NCBI GenBank assembly: GCA_014925825.1
Contig: JACGCK010000171.1
Coordinates: forward strand, 31,668 to 95,667
DNA from: Pholiota molesta
Lineage: Eukaryota > Basidiomycota > Agaricomycetes > Agaricales > Strophariaceae
DNA: 64,000 nucleotides
Reading direction: 5' to 3'
Made by a program: the position numbers and the translations under genes
Notes under the pieces: generated by a model
Told to the model about the DNA's origin: nothing
Database searches by the model: none
Seen by the model: the letters and a program-made list of their open reading frames with translations, nothing else
Shown here: piece by piece, positions 10,760-20,906 of the stretch
Numbering within the stretch: the first letter of the stretch is position 1
Layout: each line of letters opens with the position of its first letter

Positions 10760-12398
10760 TCACTCCTCCGCCGCGCCATACTTCTGCACCCACCCCAAAT
10801 GGAACCGCTCGAGCTTGCCCACATACTCCTCCACCCCGGGGCACAAGCACGTCAGCCGATAATGCCATTCGCCCTCCTTCTGCCCGAACCCACTCCCGGG
10901 CACGACGCAGATGCCCGTCTCGTCGAGCAGCGCGAGCGCATAGAACGCGTCCGGCTCCTTGCCCGCCGCCCGCGCCGCCGCGATCGCCGCCTCGCTGAGC
11001 CGGATGCGCGGGTACAGGTACAGCGCGCCGGGCGAGTCGACGACGGACACGCCCGGCAGCGCGTTCAGGCGCGCGGCCATGAGCCGCGTGCGCTCGGCGA
11101 GCGCCTTGTGGATCGACTCCGTCTCCTGCTTCCACAGCGGGTACGACGGCGACCCGGGCGCGGGCGGGCGCACCATCGAGTCCACCCCGATCTGCCCGGA
11201 CAGCGGCGGGCACAGGCTCACGGAGACCATCTTGTACAGCAGCGCGACGAGCTCCGGGGAGAAGTTGGTGAGCTCGAAGTAGCCGCCGCGCCGGCCGCAC
11301 TCGCCCGACACGCCCTTGGAGATGGAGTGGAAGGAGACGAGCGGGACGCGCGCGCCGCGCTCAGCGACGACCTTCTTGAACGACGTGAACGGGTGCTCCG
11401 CGCGCTTGTGCAGGTTGTCCTGGTACACCTCGTCCGCGAGCAGCACGAGGCCGTGCGCGTCGCAGAGCTGCACGATCTCCGCCTGCGTCGCCGCGTCGAG
11501 GAGCGCGCCGGTCGGGTTGCCCGGGTTGATCACGACGAGGCCCTTGGGCACGATGCCGTTGCGCTTCGCGTCGGCGATGGCGTCGGTGATGGAGGAGACG
11601 GGCGTGGACCAGCCGTGCGTCTCGTCGAGGTGGTATGGGATCGCGTGGCCTTTATGTTGCGCGAGGGTCGCGGTGTAGAGCGGGTATTGGGGTATGGGGA
11701 TGAGGATGCCGGAGGTATCAGAGGAAATCAGCATGGAGATGAGCAACGAGACGCCGGCGGAGGCGCCGCCCGTAAGAAAGATGGAGTCTGGGTCAGAAGG
11801 GTATCCGTCGCGTGCTGCAAGGTTCAGTTAGGATGAGCAGAATTAGAAGACATAGAGAAACGTACCTGCGATGAAGTTGGCCACGCTTTTTCGAATAAAC
11901 GGTACGCCCTGGCTGTGCGAATAGGCGCCCACAGATCCAATCTCTTCAGTGAGTTCCTTCGCCCGTGCGATAACGTCCTCGGGGAACACGCCTGGCGCGA
12001 GCTTCGCGAGTTCTGGCCATTCCATCAGTGCCGCCACCTGCCCATGAATAGAATAAGCACGACAGCACGTCGATGATCTGATCTGTGATGCCTACCTGGC
12101 GTGTAAAGGTGATCGGTGGCTGATCAAGCCCCTTCTGCTGAGGGTTTCCGATGTTGGACGAGATGACCTTGTCGAAGGGCAGCCCATGGTTGGGGCGCTT
12201 GAGCTCCTCGCGCAGCGTCTCTGCCTTGATGGCGAGCTCGCCGCGGACGGCGTACTGCACAGTGTGGAAGGTGGGGTTGATATCGCTGGCGGAGAGGGGG
12301 GCCATGGTGGTAGGAGCAGTGGATTGGAACCGGGCGATTATCGATTTACGGAATGGCAGGGAGGCCGCTGAGGCCGCCCGTTGGATCGCCGCGACCAT
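10760..12398 (-). CDS. Alanine aminotransferase, probably mitochondrial (509 aa)
   Basis: PLP enzyme interconverting alanine plus 2-oxoglutarate with pyruvate plus glutamate. Three exons: 12398-12096, 12037-11866, 11814-10760, total 510 codons. Exon 2 has the SHSQGVPFIRKSVANFI block and exon 3 has DPDSIFLTGGASAGV, the INPGNPTG motif, LADEVYQDN and SFHSISKGVSGECGRRGGY, where Lys325 should bind PLP. The length matches eukaryotic alanine aminotransferases. The leader has Arg, Ser and Ala without acidic residues and ends RFQSTAPTT, typical of mitochondrial import. A second Met at residue 32 (MAPLSASD) could give a cytosolic form. Very GC-rich at third positions, suggesting strong expression. A relic of exon 3 lies in inverted orientation at 14433-14645. 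Confidence 0.93.
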
Positions 12399-13187
12399 GT
12401 CAGTAATGGAGAGACACGTGCAAGTCTAGTCCTATTTCTGGCCCGTGTTCTGCGTTGGTTTTGCGCGTGTGCTGGCAACGCGCAAGTTTACGTAGCTGGA
12501 GAAAAGAAACCAGACCTTACAGGCCCTGGATGTTGGGAGGTTGGGGGAGAGAAGGGAGTGAGTTGGGAGTGAGTCAAGTCGCGGTGCTGAAATAAACCGC
12601 AAATTTCATGGGTCAGCACGCTCGGCATTTTCCACCAGGGGCTTGCGCCGTCTGGCATCGGCTCTTTATCGGCCTAGTCAACCTTACCTGAACCAACTAT
12701 ACCTACCACTGCTACGTGTATAAGCGCTATTTTAGCCCTTCTTGCATGTACGAGTCGCACTTGAAGTTGTAGCGGCAGATTAAATCATAGGACACTGCCT
12801 GCAGAAGATCAGAAGCACACCACGCGTTTCCGAAACTTCGACCAAATCGGGTAAAGAGGAGAAGGATGTCAAAAGGATGTGGATAAGGATTCGATACTCG
12901 AGGGCTCAGATTCTAGACAGGTTCAATGAATGTGCTGAAAAAGAGAAATTAGAATGTATGACCGAAGTAACAAAACCGGGAGACGAGGAAAGCAGTACAC
13001 GTGCAGGAGAAGTGACGACAGATTCCACAGAAGGCGAGAGAGTTTCCGTCTCTACAGCGCTTAGTGGAACGGAAGGGTCGTCTGCAAAACCTCCAAGAAA
13101 CCGCCCGTTGTCACCCAGAGGGCCAAGAATCTGTAAGTTGTTTTGACGAGCCGAACTCCTTGTGAATCTGGGCTCAATAGAGGGAGC
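12399..13187. other. Upstream region of alanine aminotransferase
   Basis: Promoter side of the aminotransferase. The 89-codon open frame at 12877-13146 is hydrophilic, has no recognisable domain and lacks a paralogue, so I do not call it. The axis of the mirror duplication falls in or just right of this stretch. Confidence 0.5.
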
Positions 13188-13503
13188 TTTTTTGAAATGC
13201 AGGCGGCGAAGACTGATCTTGAAACAATGCTCGAATATTGTCAAGAACACAACTCAACTTGCACTCGTTTTGTTTCTTTAACTCGGAATCGATAATTTCT
13301 GTGTCCATTAATTGTAAGCCACTTCTCATAAACATCGTTCCTAAAAGCTTACTTATCTTCTCGTTGTATTCATTTATAATCCTTCTTGCAGCCAGACGCT
13401 GCCTCAATGCCCAAGTAGTGGTAAGCTCGGGAGCCAGCAACGCATCAATCATTGTCACGATCTGCCGCTTGAAGCAAGTCCACCAGGAGTCGGTCGGAGC
13501 AGG
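13188..13503 (-). pseudogene. Fragment of the multi-pass membrane protein family (copy C)
   Basis: Minus-strand sequence encodes PAPTDSWWTCFKRQ through LAARRIINEYNEK to QSSPPAFQK, covering about 105 codons. It includes the region that is intron in copy B (SKLLGTMFMRSG). It is closer to copy B (16338-16653) than to copy A. Both ends are abrupt: no N-terminal leader, no downstream membrane region, so this is a truncated duplicate rather than a gene. Confidence 0.8.
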
Positions 13504-14432
13504 ACAAGAGACGCTGAGATAATATCTGAACAAGAAACTGTAAATATACGCGCGTAAAATCAACAGTTCGGTGCAGGTGAAACTGAACAGTTGAATAAAT
13601 GCGTCCAAAAAAAAAAACACAAATATATGCGCAACCAGGTCAAAGGTCAATATATGCGCGGTAAAAGACAAATTCCGCGAGAGAGTGAGAGAGAGAGAGA
13701 GAGAAATTTAAGTTCCGCAGAACGACTCGACGAGAAACTGGACTGGTGACTGGGAGCTGGTGAACGTTGAACTGGTAAGGCTGGTGAACTGGTGTGACTG
13801 GGAAGATACTGGTGTAGGAAACTCTGAACACGACAAGAAAACGAAGACAGGCTTCAAAAATATGCGTAGTGTTTGGGTGAGTCTGTACACGTTGGTTGAT
13901 GTCAAAAAAAAAGTGAAAGGAAACTCTACAGAGTGGAAAACACTGAGCAAGAGATCAAACAACTCACGAGCTCACGCGAAATGACAGGACCAACGCGTGT
14001 CTATTGAGGATATGTAAAAGAGATGGAAAAACAGAGGCGTCCTCTACGAGAGATGTGTGTGCATGTGTGTATGTGGAAGAGAGAGAGAGGGAGAAAGGGG
14101 CCGTACGCGAATGTAACGCGTCGGTGGAAGATCAGGTGACCGGTGATTACCGTCCTTCACAGTTCTTTAAGTTTTCCCGCGTCCAACTCCAAGCACATTT
14201 GCGTCTACCAATATACGTATAGCCAACGTACTTACCAAGCTACAAAACGAGCTCTTCTCTTCTGATACCATTTCTTGCTGACTCTCGCACCAGGCGTATT
14301 CTCAAAGGACGTGGTTGAAGTTTGAACGGGTGAAAGAGCTGCGAGGATGCATGCATCACCGCTTTCTACTCAAATCTATATTATTATTCTACCTTGACGC
14401 CCATACTAATTGCGACTCTGTTTACAGCATGC
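13504..14432. other. Low-complexity spacer
   Basis: A (GA)n tract at 13681-13704 and a second GA-rich patch at about 14080-14100. No gene recognised. Confidence 0.5.
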
Positions 14433-14645
14433 AATGGGCACTCCCTCAGACCCCTGACAGCATTTCCCTTGCGGGCGGCATCTCCGTCTCTATTCGTCTC
14501 ATCTCCGCGACCTCTGGAATCCTCATCCCACCACTACCTCAACGTTCAACACCCGCTCGACACCGCAATCTTGCGCGACATAAAGTACACGCGGTCTCAT
14601 GGTCCCATACTTCCTCGATAACAGAAAGCGGTAGAACGTCTTTGG
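14433..14645 (+). pseudogene. Relic of alanine aminotransferase exon 3
   Basis: Translated pieces DSISLAGGISVS, SATSGILIPPLPQ and LARHKVHAVSW align in order with DSIFLTGGASAG, SDTSGILIPIPQ and LAQHKGHAIPY of the gene at 10760-12398. An intron-like acceptor (TTTACAG) sits just before it, where exon 3 of the live gene begins. It has internal deletions and frame changes. Orientation is opposite to the functional gene, as the mirror duplication predicts. Confidence 0.72.
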
Positions 14646-15830
14646 AGAGCTAGCATACCGCCCAACGCCAGCCTTGCGCAGTATCTAATTTATACAGACG
14701 CCCTCGTGCCAGGCTCAAGGCAGCCAGGATGTGCCACCTGTCATTAGACACTGCGTCGAGACAGCCTAGTGTTTGCTTTTACGAGTCGTATATTGTTACT
14801 GGGCCTGCTCGACGAAACTTGGGACGAACGCTTCCTCGGACTGCTGGTGTGCTGCGTGCGTGGGAAAGAGGGCATGCACAGTGCACGACGCGTCTAAATT
14901 GGTACTTTGATGACTATGTGTCCTGCCTGTGTCCTGCCGTCTGCAGGTCCGGAAAGCAAAGGTACAGTCATCCGTACATGCTTGGTGTATCTGAGGTGAT
15001 GCCTGGCGGGCGCTATTCGCAGAGGCGTCGTAGATGCTCGGCTGTGTTCTGTGGTTCCGGGAGGGATCAAACATGACACGAAGGTTCGTGGACAAAGCGT
15101 GTCATGACGTGGAGAAGGCGTGAGATCTCGTGAGATGTCGTCTCAAGTCTGCGAGGGCAATGTTGGCATAGTCGAGGGGCCAATCGCATGAACAGTGCTT
15201 GTGAGGCCTTGCATGAGAACATTGGTGAGTACTCAAGTAGGTGCAGGCCTGAGGCAGACGCGGCTTCGTGGGAAAGCGTTTCTTACAACCTGGGCTGTAC
15301 ATATGACATCTGCCTGCAGAAGGTCATATTGCAGCCTGAGAAACTCCTTGCATTTTGTTAATTACACTCGCAGCGAGCGGCTATTATTTTAGGCACATTC
15401 ATGAGATCATCATAGGAGCCTCCGTGCACTGCCAGATTTGTGCCAGATGGCAGCCAAAGGCAGCCGACCTAAAATTAGTCTCGAGGACCGAGTCAATGCC
15501 CTTCCAGTAAAATAAAACAGACTTGACAGACCTAACGATATAGTATAATACAACATCCCAACAACTACCTTATTTTCTATTTACCGAGGTCCACTGCGAG
15601 GTGGTGAGCACGTGAGTCCTATTAAGCGCCCGCGGCGCTTACTTGACGATGCTGGCGCCAACATTACCACAGGTACACACGGAAATTAAAAGCACAGGAG
15701 GCATTAGATCTGAAGAGCTAGCATACAATTCAACATCAGGCTTGCGCAGTACTCAATTTAAACGGATGCCCTCGAGGCGATGTGCTACCTATTATTAGAT
15801 AGCATGTCCGTATGCGAGCCATGTAATCCA
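14645..15830. repeat. Mirror-duplication repeat (right copy), flanked by diverged direct repeats
   Basis: 14799-15117 is the inverted partner of 10021-10345. The stretch 14645-14790 recurs in direct orientation at 15714-15830 (shared anchors GAGCTAGCATAC, GCTTGCGCAGTA and GATGCCCTCG or similar), at roughly 70-75 percent identity, leaving about 1.07 kb between starts. No terminal motif or coding capacity for an LTR element was seen. 15118-15713 holds nothing else I recognise. Confidence 0.6.
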
Positions 15831-16075
15831 CAGTAAGATACACAGCACGATTGAAGATTCGTGTGTACAAGGTAATTAGAGGATACTATTATAGTCCCAG
15901 CAGATGGAATGATGATTAAGTAGCTATGGCCGTACCCACGAGCAGCTTCTGAAGATCTAGGTTTTCCAAACATACCTTCGCGCCGAGTTTCAATCTCAAC
16001 CAGCATAGCAAGTACCTGATGCGGTCGACCAGGCTATCGAGGGTTCTTTTATTTCAAGCGGAGCTGACACCTCTA

Positions 16076-16110
16076 CATCCATCCATCCATCCATCCATCC
16101 ATCCATCCAT
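16076..16110 (+). repeat. (CATC)n microsatellite
   Basis: About eight and a half uninterrupted CATC units, 32 bases upstream of the membrane protein copy B start codon, inside its probable 5' UTR. Confidence 0.95.
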
Positions 16111-16141
16111 TGTGGAAGTATCTAGGAACCCCCTTCCCGCC

Positions 16142-17689
16142 ATGCTTATTATCCTGCTACTGTTTGCCTTGACCCGCACTTTGAATGGCGCACCTTTGCG
16201 AGTGCCAGATAGGCATCCCGCTCTCGATATCCACGACATCCAAGGCCACTTCGGTCAGCGCAGCGTGAACGACATCGTCATCAGCTGTTTCGCAACCCTC
16301 TACGCATGTACTTGGTCTGCAATTCATCCGAATATCCCTGCTCCGACCGACTCCTGGTGGACTTGCTTCAAGCGGCAGATCGTGACAATGATATATGCGC
16401 TGCTGGCTCCCGAGCTCATCACTACTTGGGCATTGAGGCAGCGTCTGGCTGCGAGAAGGATTAGAAATGAATACAACAAGAAGATAAGTAAGCTTTTAGG
16501 CACGATGTTTATGAGAAGTGGCTTACAAGTAATTGACGCAGAAATTATCGATTCCGAGTTAGAGCAACAAAACGAGTGCAAGTTGAGTTGTGTTCTTGAC
16601 AATATTCGAGCATTGTTTCAAGATCAGTCTTCGCCGCCTGCATTTCAAAAAGGCCGCATCGAAAGATGGACTCTGACCCATGGATTCTTTCTTCAAATGG
16701 GAGGTTTCATGCTATGCGAAGATGGTCGACCAATCCAGACACTCGCTGACGCTGCCAGTGGCAAGCGTGATCGACGTCCACCACTGGCAGATAGCGGAGG
16801 ACCGACCACCCTTATGTGGAATATCGATAATGATATGATAGATCCACCACGAATCACGGCAGAGGACATCAACGATCGGAGCAAGGGCGATGCGATTTCC
16901 AAAGCGTTTGTCATCCTGCAAACAACGTGGTTTATTGCGCAGTGCCTCGCGCGATGGTCCAACCGGCTCGCCGTCACAGAACTGGAAGTGGTAACGTTAG
17001 CGTTCGCAACGCTTAACGGTATCACTTACGGTCTATGGTGGTACAAGCCTCAAAATGTCGGACGACCGGTGTTCCTCGAATCCAAAAAGCCACGAGCAAG
17101 CTATAGAGATTCAAGCTCAAGCTCAATGATCCCCAGACATGCCAAGGAGAGTCGGCTACGATTGCTTTTACGACAAGACATCAAAGACCTTGCGCCATCT
17201 GCACCCTGGATGCTCCTAGGGCGCATACCAAGGCGAATACTCCGTGCTTTAATCGCCCCAATGACCAGCTTGGTTGGCAATACACCATCTGCTGTGCGCG
17301 AATCAGATCTACGAGTGTCCATGTTTCATGCAGCATTTACCGACGCCGACGGTCAAACAATAGTCGCCTTCACCGCAATAGGAGCCCTCTTCGGGATCGT
17401 GCATCTGATACCGAGCTGGTTTCTTGACTATTCATCGCGTCAAGAAATGTGGCTTTGGCGAGCTTCAGCGATTGTTGTAACCGCCCTTCCTATATTTGTG
17501 TCCGTCATGACGCGCCTTGCCACGCAAATTGATGACTTTCAAATCTTCTTCCTTTTTATGTTCATTGCGGTCCCTTTCTACGTTTGTTCGCGTATCGCAC
17601 TCCTTACGATTCCCCTTATTTCTCTCCATTCGCTTACTCCAACCGCCCTTCAGACTGTTGATTGGACTACATTTATTCCCCACTTATAG
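16142..17689 (+). CDS. Basidiomycete multi-pass membrane protein, copy B (497 aa)
   Basis: Paralogue of copy A at 8066-9588, same blocks in order: hydrophobic leader MLIILLLFALTRTL, PAPTDSWWTCFKRQ, THGFFLQMGGF, PPRITAEDINDRSKG and several C-terminal membrane spans. Probable intron 16488-16541 (GTAAGC to GCAG, 54 bases) lies where copy A has its intron. Here it is a multiple of three and free of stops, so the frame stays open whether or not it is removed (497 or 515 residues). An upstream in-frame Met at 16019 would translate the CATC microsatellite; copy A supports 16142. Function unknown. It marks the right end of the mirror duplication. Confidence 0.8.
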   Translation: MLIILLLFALTRTLNGAPLRVPDRHPALDIHDIQGHFGQRSVNDIVISCFATLYACTWSAIHPNIPAPTDSWWTCFKRQIVTMIYALLAPELITTWALRQRLAARRIRNEYNKKISKLLGTMFMRSGLQVIDAEIIDSELEQQNECKLSCVLDNIRALFQDQSSPPAFQKGRIERWTLTHGFFLQMGGFMLCEDGRPIQTLADAASGKRDRRPPLADSGGPTTLMWNIDNDMIDPPRITAEDINDRSKGDAISKAFVILQTTWFIAQCLARWSNRLAVTELEVVTLAFATLNGITYGLWWYKPQNVGRPVFLESKKPRASYRDSSSSSMIPRHAKESRLRLLLRQDIKDLAPSAPWMLLGRIPRRILRALIAPMTSLVGNTPSAVRESDLRVSMFHAAFTDADGQTIVAFTAIGALFGIVHLIPSWFLDYSSRQEMWLWRASAIVVTALPIFVSVMTRLATQIDDFQIFFLFMFIAVPFYVCSRIALLTIPLISLHSLTPTALQTVDWTTFIPHL

Positions 17690-18653
17690 AGCAGGATGTA
17701 TGTGAGCTGCCAGCAATGAATTAATCGGACTTCGGTTCGGATCTGCAAGGCTTTGTTCTTTCGCGGTTTCCACAACGCTCGCTCGTACTTCTGCGCGTTC
17801 GAAGACGCATCAAACACAGCCACGACAGACTAAACCGAAGACACTCCAGCCTGGTATTGCCGACTTCGCGGACCAGGGCAGTTGAAAGTTGAAACGGTCT
17901 AGTCATTATGATGAACGGAGGCGCGAGTAAACAATCTAGCTAATTTTAATCAACTTTTATATGCTTCGAGCTCGGAGCGTTCTACTTTGTGAGGTTGGCT
18001 AGTAGGATATCAATCGGTAACTTGTCATAACCTCATTATAACCTCACGAAATAACGGCTTTGTAAGAATAAGCAGATTGTAAGCATGCTCAATTGTTTTG
18101 GGGAAAATGAGTCAAGACTAATGAGGTGCGGACTAAGGTCTGATCGAGAGCATGTTGTGTTGAATTCTTTGCTTCGTTTAATATATGCGTTCCAGGCCAA
18201 AGATACCTAGGAAAAACGAGATAAGAACAAACAAACGTATGGCGCATTCGGTGGCCGAATGAGTACTAATCAGTTGCTAATCACCTATGTACGGTTATCC
18301 AACTTACATGGCATTTTGCGAGTGAAAGATCCGAGAACAATGATATAGATCCATGTCATTTTTGTTGGCATTCAGCCGCACGTAGTCGTCACCCTCCGAC
18401 GAATTTCTAAGATAGTTTGAGAATTACTAAGGCACTACTCCGTTGCCGCCATGCGGTGATTTACCTCATTGAGAACTCTTCAAGTTCGAATCATGAGAGA
18501 TGGAAAACCGATGATTGGTCTAGGCTCCAGATGAGCATCTCAGAATTAACAATGGCACGGACGTTCAAGCACAAGCAGCATCGCTTGAAGGGGCACAGTA
18601 AAAAAGATATATAAGGAGTCCAACGACACTGATGCTAGCTCAGAATTCTGAAC
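17690..18653. other. Intergenic spacer
   Basis: No gene supported. AT-rich in the middle. A TATATAA element at about 18607-18613 lies about 40 bases before the SDR start. Confidence 0.5.
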
Positions 18654-19773
18654 ATGACTACTACTCTAGAGAATAAAACCGTCGTCATCGTCGGCGGCTC
18701 GTCGGGGATTGGCTTCGCAGTAGCCCTTGCCTCCCTGCAATCGCTCGCGAGCCTCGTCGTCATCGCGTCCAGCAATACCGAGCGCGTCAGCAAAGCCGTC
18801 GAGCGCTTGCAGGCCCACAACCTTCCCGGCGCCGTTCGCGGAGAGGTCCTCGACGCGAAGGACGATGCTGCTATTAAAGAGTTCGTCGTTCGCCTTGGGG
18901 AGGTGGATCACATCGTGTGGACGAGCGGCGACAAATCGAAAGTTGGGCAGCTGCACTTCCCGAGGGTTGATCTGCAGCAGGCACGAGGTCCGTATAGTAC
19001 CATGCCCATCTGAGCTGATATGTAATTAACTTACCTCTGACCCTGCAGCTGCCTTCGATGTCCGGTTCTGGGGCCCTCTTGCGGTTGCACAGAACGCCAA
19101 GTTCCGACGCGGAGGATCCTTAATTATTACCATGGGTGAAACATCATCGACTTTCGTATTCAGATATTAAATTGATAAAAATTCCTTTGCAAGGTCCCGC
19201 TTTGATAAAGCCTCAACCCACTATGGCTATTTTCGCAGCTGTAACTGGAAGCATTCAAGGAGTGGTCAGATCATTGGCGGTAGATCTGGCACCCCAGGGC
19301 ATCCGCGTCAATGCTGTCAGTCCTGGAGGAGTAAGTACACTTTCTGAAGCGATTGAGAACATAATTAAATGCGTCTTGTGCTTATTTTACTAGGTTGATA
19401 CGGAGGTACAGCTTGTTGTTTGTCCTCGTATTATGACAGTTCTGATGAATATACTGTGTAGCTTTGGGATGATTTCCCTGCAGAGACCAAAGAGGTCTTC
19501 TTAAAAGGCTTCGAGGATCAGCTCCTTATCAAGCGCATTGCGGAGCCCCAGGAGGTGTGTCAACTTAACATCCTATAATATTATACCAGTTCTAACCTTC
19601 TGTTCAGATCGCGGAAGCGTATATTTTCTTGATGAAGTGAGTCCGCCATTGAAATTTCTATCGATGCGTCACTCCAAAGAATGTCGCTAACATCCTGCTA
19701 ATTTCAACTTTGTAGGTGTGGATATATTACTGGGCAGAGAATTGATGTCGACGGTGGTATTGCCCTTGCTTAG
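18654..19773 (+). CDS. Short-chain dehydrogenase/reductase with altered active site (249 aa)
   Basis: Rossmann-fold SDR. Seven exons: 18654-18987, 19049-19135, 19194-19330, 19394-19405, 19462-19554, 19608-19636, 19716-19773, joining to 750 bases. The nucleotide-binding glycine motif is GGSSGIG near residues 14-20. The late motif DLAPQGIRVNAVSPGG and the C-terminal CGYITGQRIDVDGG are classical. In place of the catalytic YxxxK the sequence has FAAVT at residues 154-158, so both Tyr and Lys are missing. The 12-base exon 4 encodes only VDTE. Substrate unknown. The protein may bind nucleotide without classical SDR catalysis, or use other residues. Confidence 0.85.
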
Positions 19774-20906
19774 GCTTGAAATATATCGGGGCGTTTGGGC
19801 GCGTAGAGATTGTAGGGGCGTGTCCCACAAATTTAAATTAGAAACTTGACCCCATGTCCACTGGTACTCGCAGCGTGCACGCATGAACATATTTCCTCTC
19901 TCGTTCGTCCACCTGATGCAACATGCTCTTGCCCACAATCGTATAAGTCGACGAGCTGCTTGACACGTTCTGACTAAGGATACTACAGTAGCAAGGCGTC
20001 AATTTCCTCAGAGCACACTATTGAAGCAATATCACTCACACCACCTTCTCTAACGATGGCCATCCACATCAGCGAAAAAGCAGTTTTCATACGCATACGT
20101 AGGCTCGCCTAAATACAATGGATTTCAGCCCGAGTATAACTATGCGAAAACCGTGATAGAGACTTTTAACCATCTTGCAGTGTAGCTACACCTATTATAC
20201 CCATTCTGATGGCCTCAGAAATGCTGTGTACCCATACAAGGGTATTAGAATTATTTCATTACCATTACGGTGTTCATTACGAGGGTAGTTACAACTCCAA
20301 TACAAATATTCCCAAAGTACTACAATCTTAGGAGATGAGAAATTGGATTATAATATTTTCTGGGATTACTACTACGATAGATATCTTCATATGCTATTTG
20401 GAAAGACTTTTATGGACTGTATTTTACACATTTCATCCAAATTTACAGTGTTGCATGGGATTGTACGGCTACAAGATAGAGAATACAATGGAATTCATTT
20501 GTAAAGTTCTCGCAAGCTTTCCAAGGACTTGTAACCCTCAAATTCATTGCGTGGAATTCCAGCTCAACAAACCCTTGTAATAATCACAAAATAATCACTT
20601 GCATTCTAACAACATTCTAATGGATTCTATTATAGAATTGCCTTGCAAACGTCAGAAGTGTTCCGAGCATTCTAGGGTAATTTATGACATTACCCTACGT
20701 TTGCGACCAGTGTATGGGATCTTAGCAGAACTTATAGGATTCCTTCACCTAGTGTGGAAGGCGCTTTTTTGGCGACGCATGAAGAGCGCGTGCGCGAGCA
20801 CGCGCGTTGGCGGCGTCCAATGCCGTCCATTCCAAGCACAACCAAACAACGCCTCCAAAAATTTGTAGCCTTTGTCGTCGTCGTCGTCGTCGTCGAGCAG
20901 ACTGTC
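19774..20906. other. AT-rich intergenic spacer with (GTC)n tract
   Basis: No gene supported. A GTC trinucleotide tract at 20874-20895 lies 11 bases before the RRP9 start codon. Confidence 0.5.

Noticed and set aside
12877..13146. 89-codon frame upstream of alanine aminotransferase
   Set aside because: Hydrophilic, featureless, and overlapped by an equally long frame on the other strand.
14645..15830. LTR retrotransposon
   Set aside because: No TG...CA termini, primer-binding site, reverse transcriptase or target duplication found.
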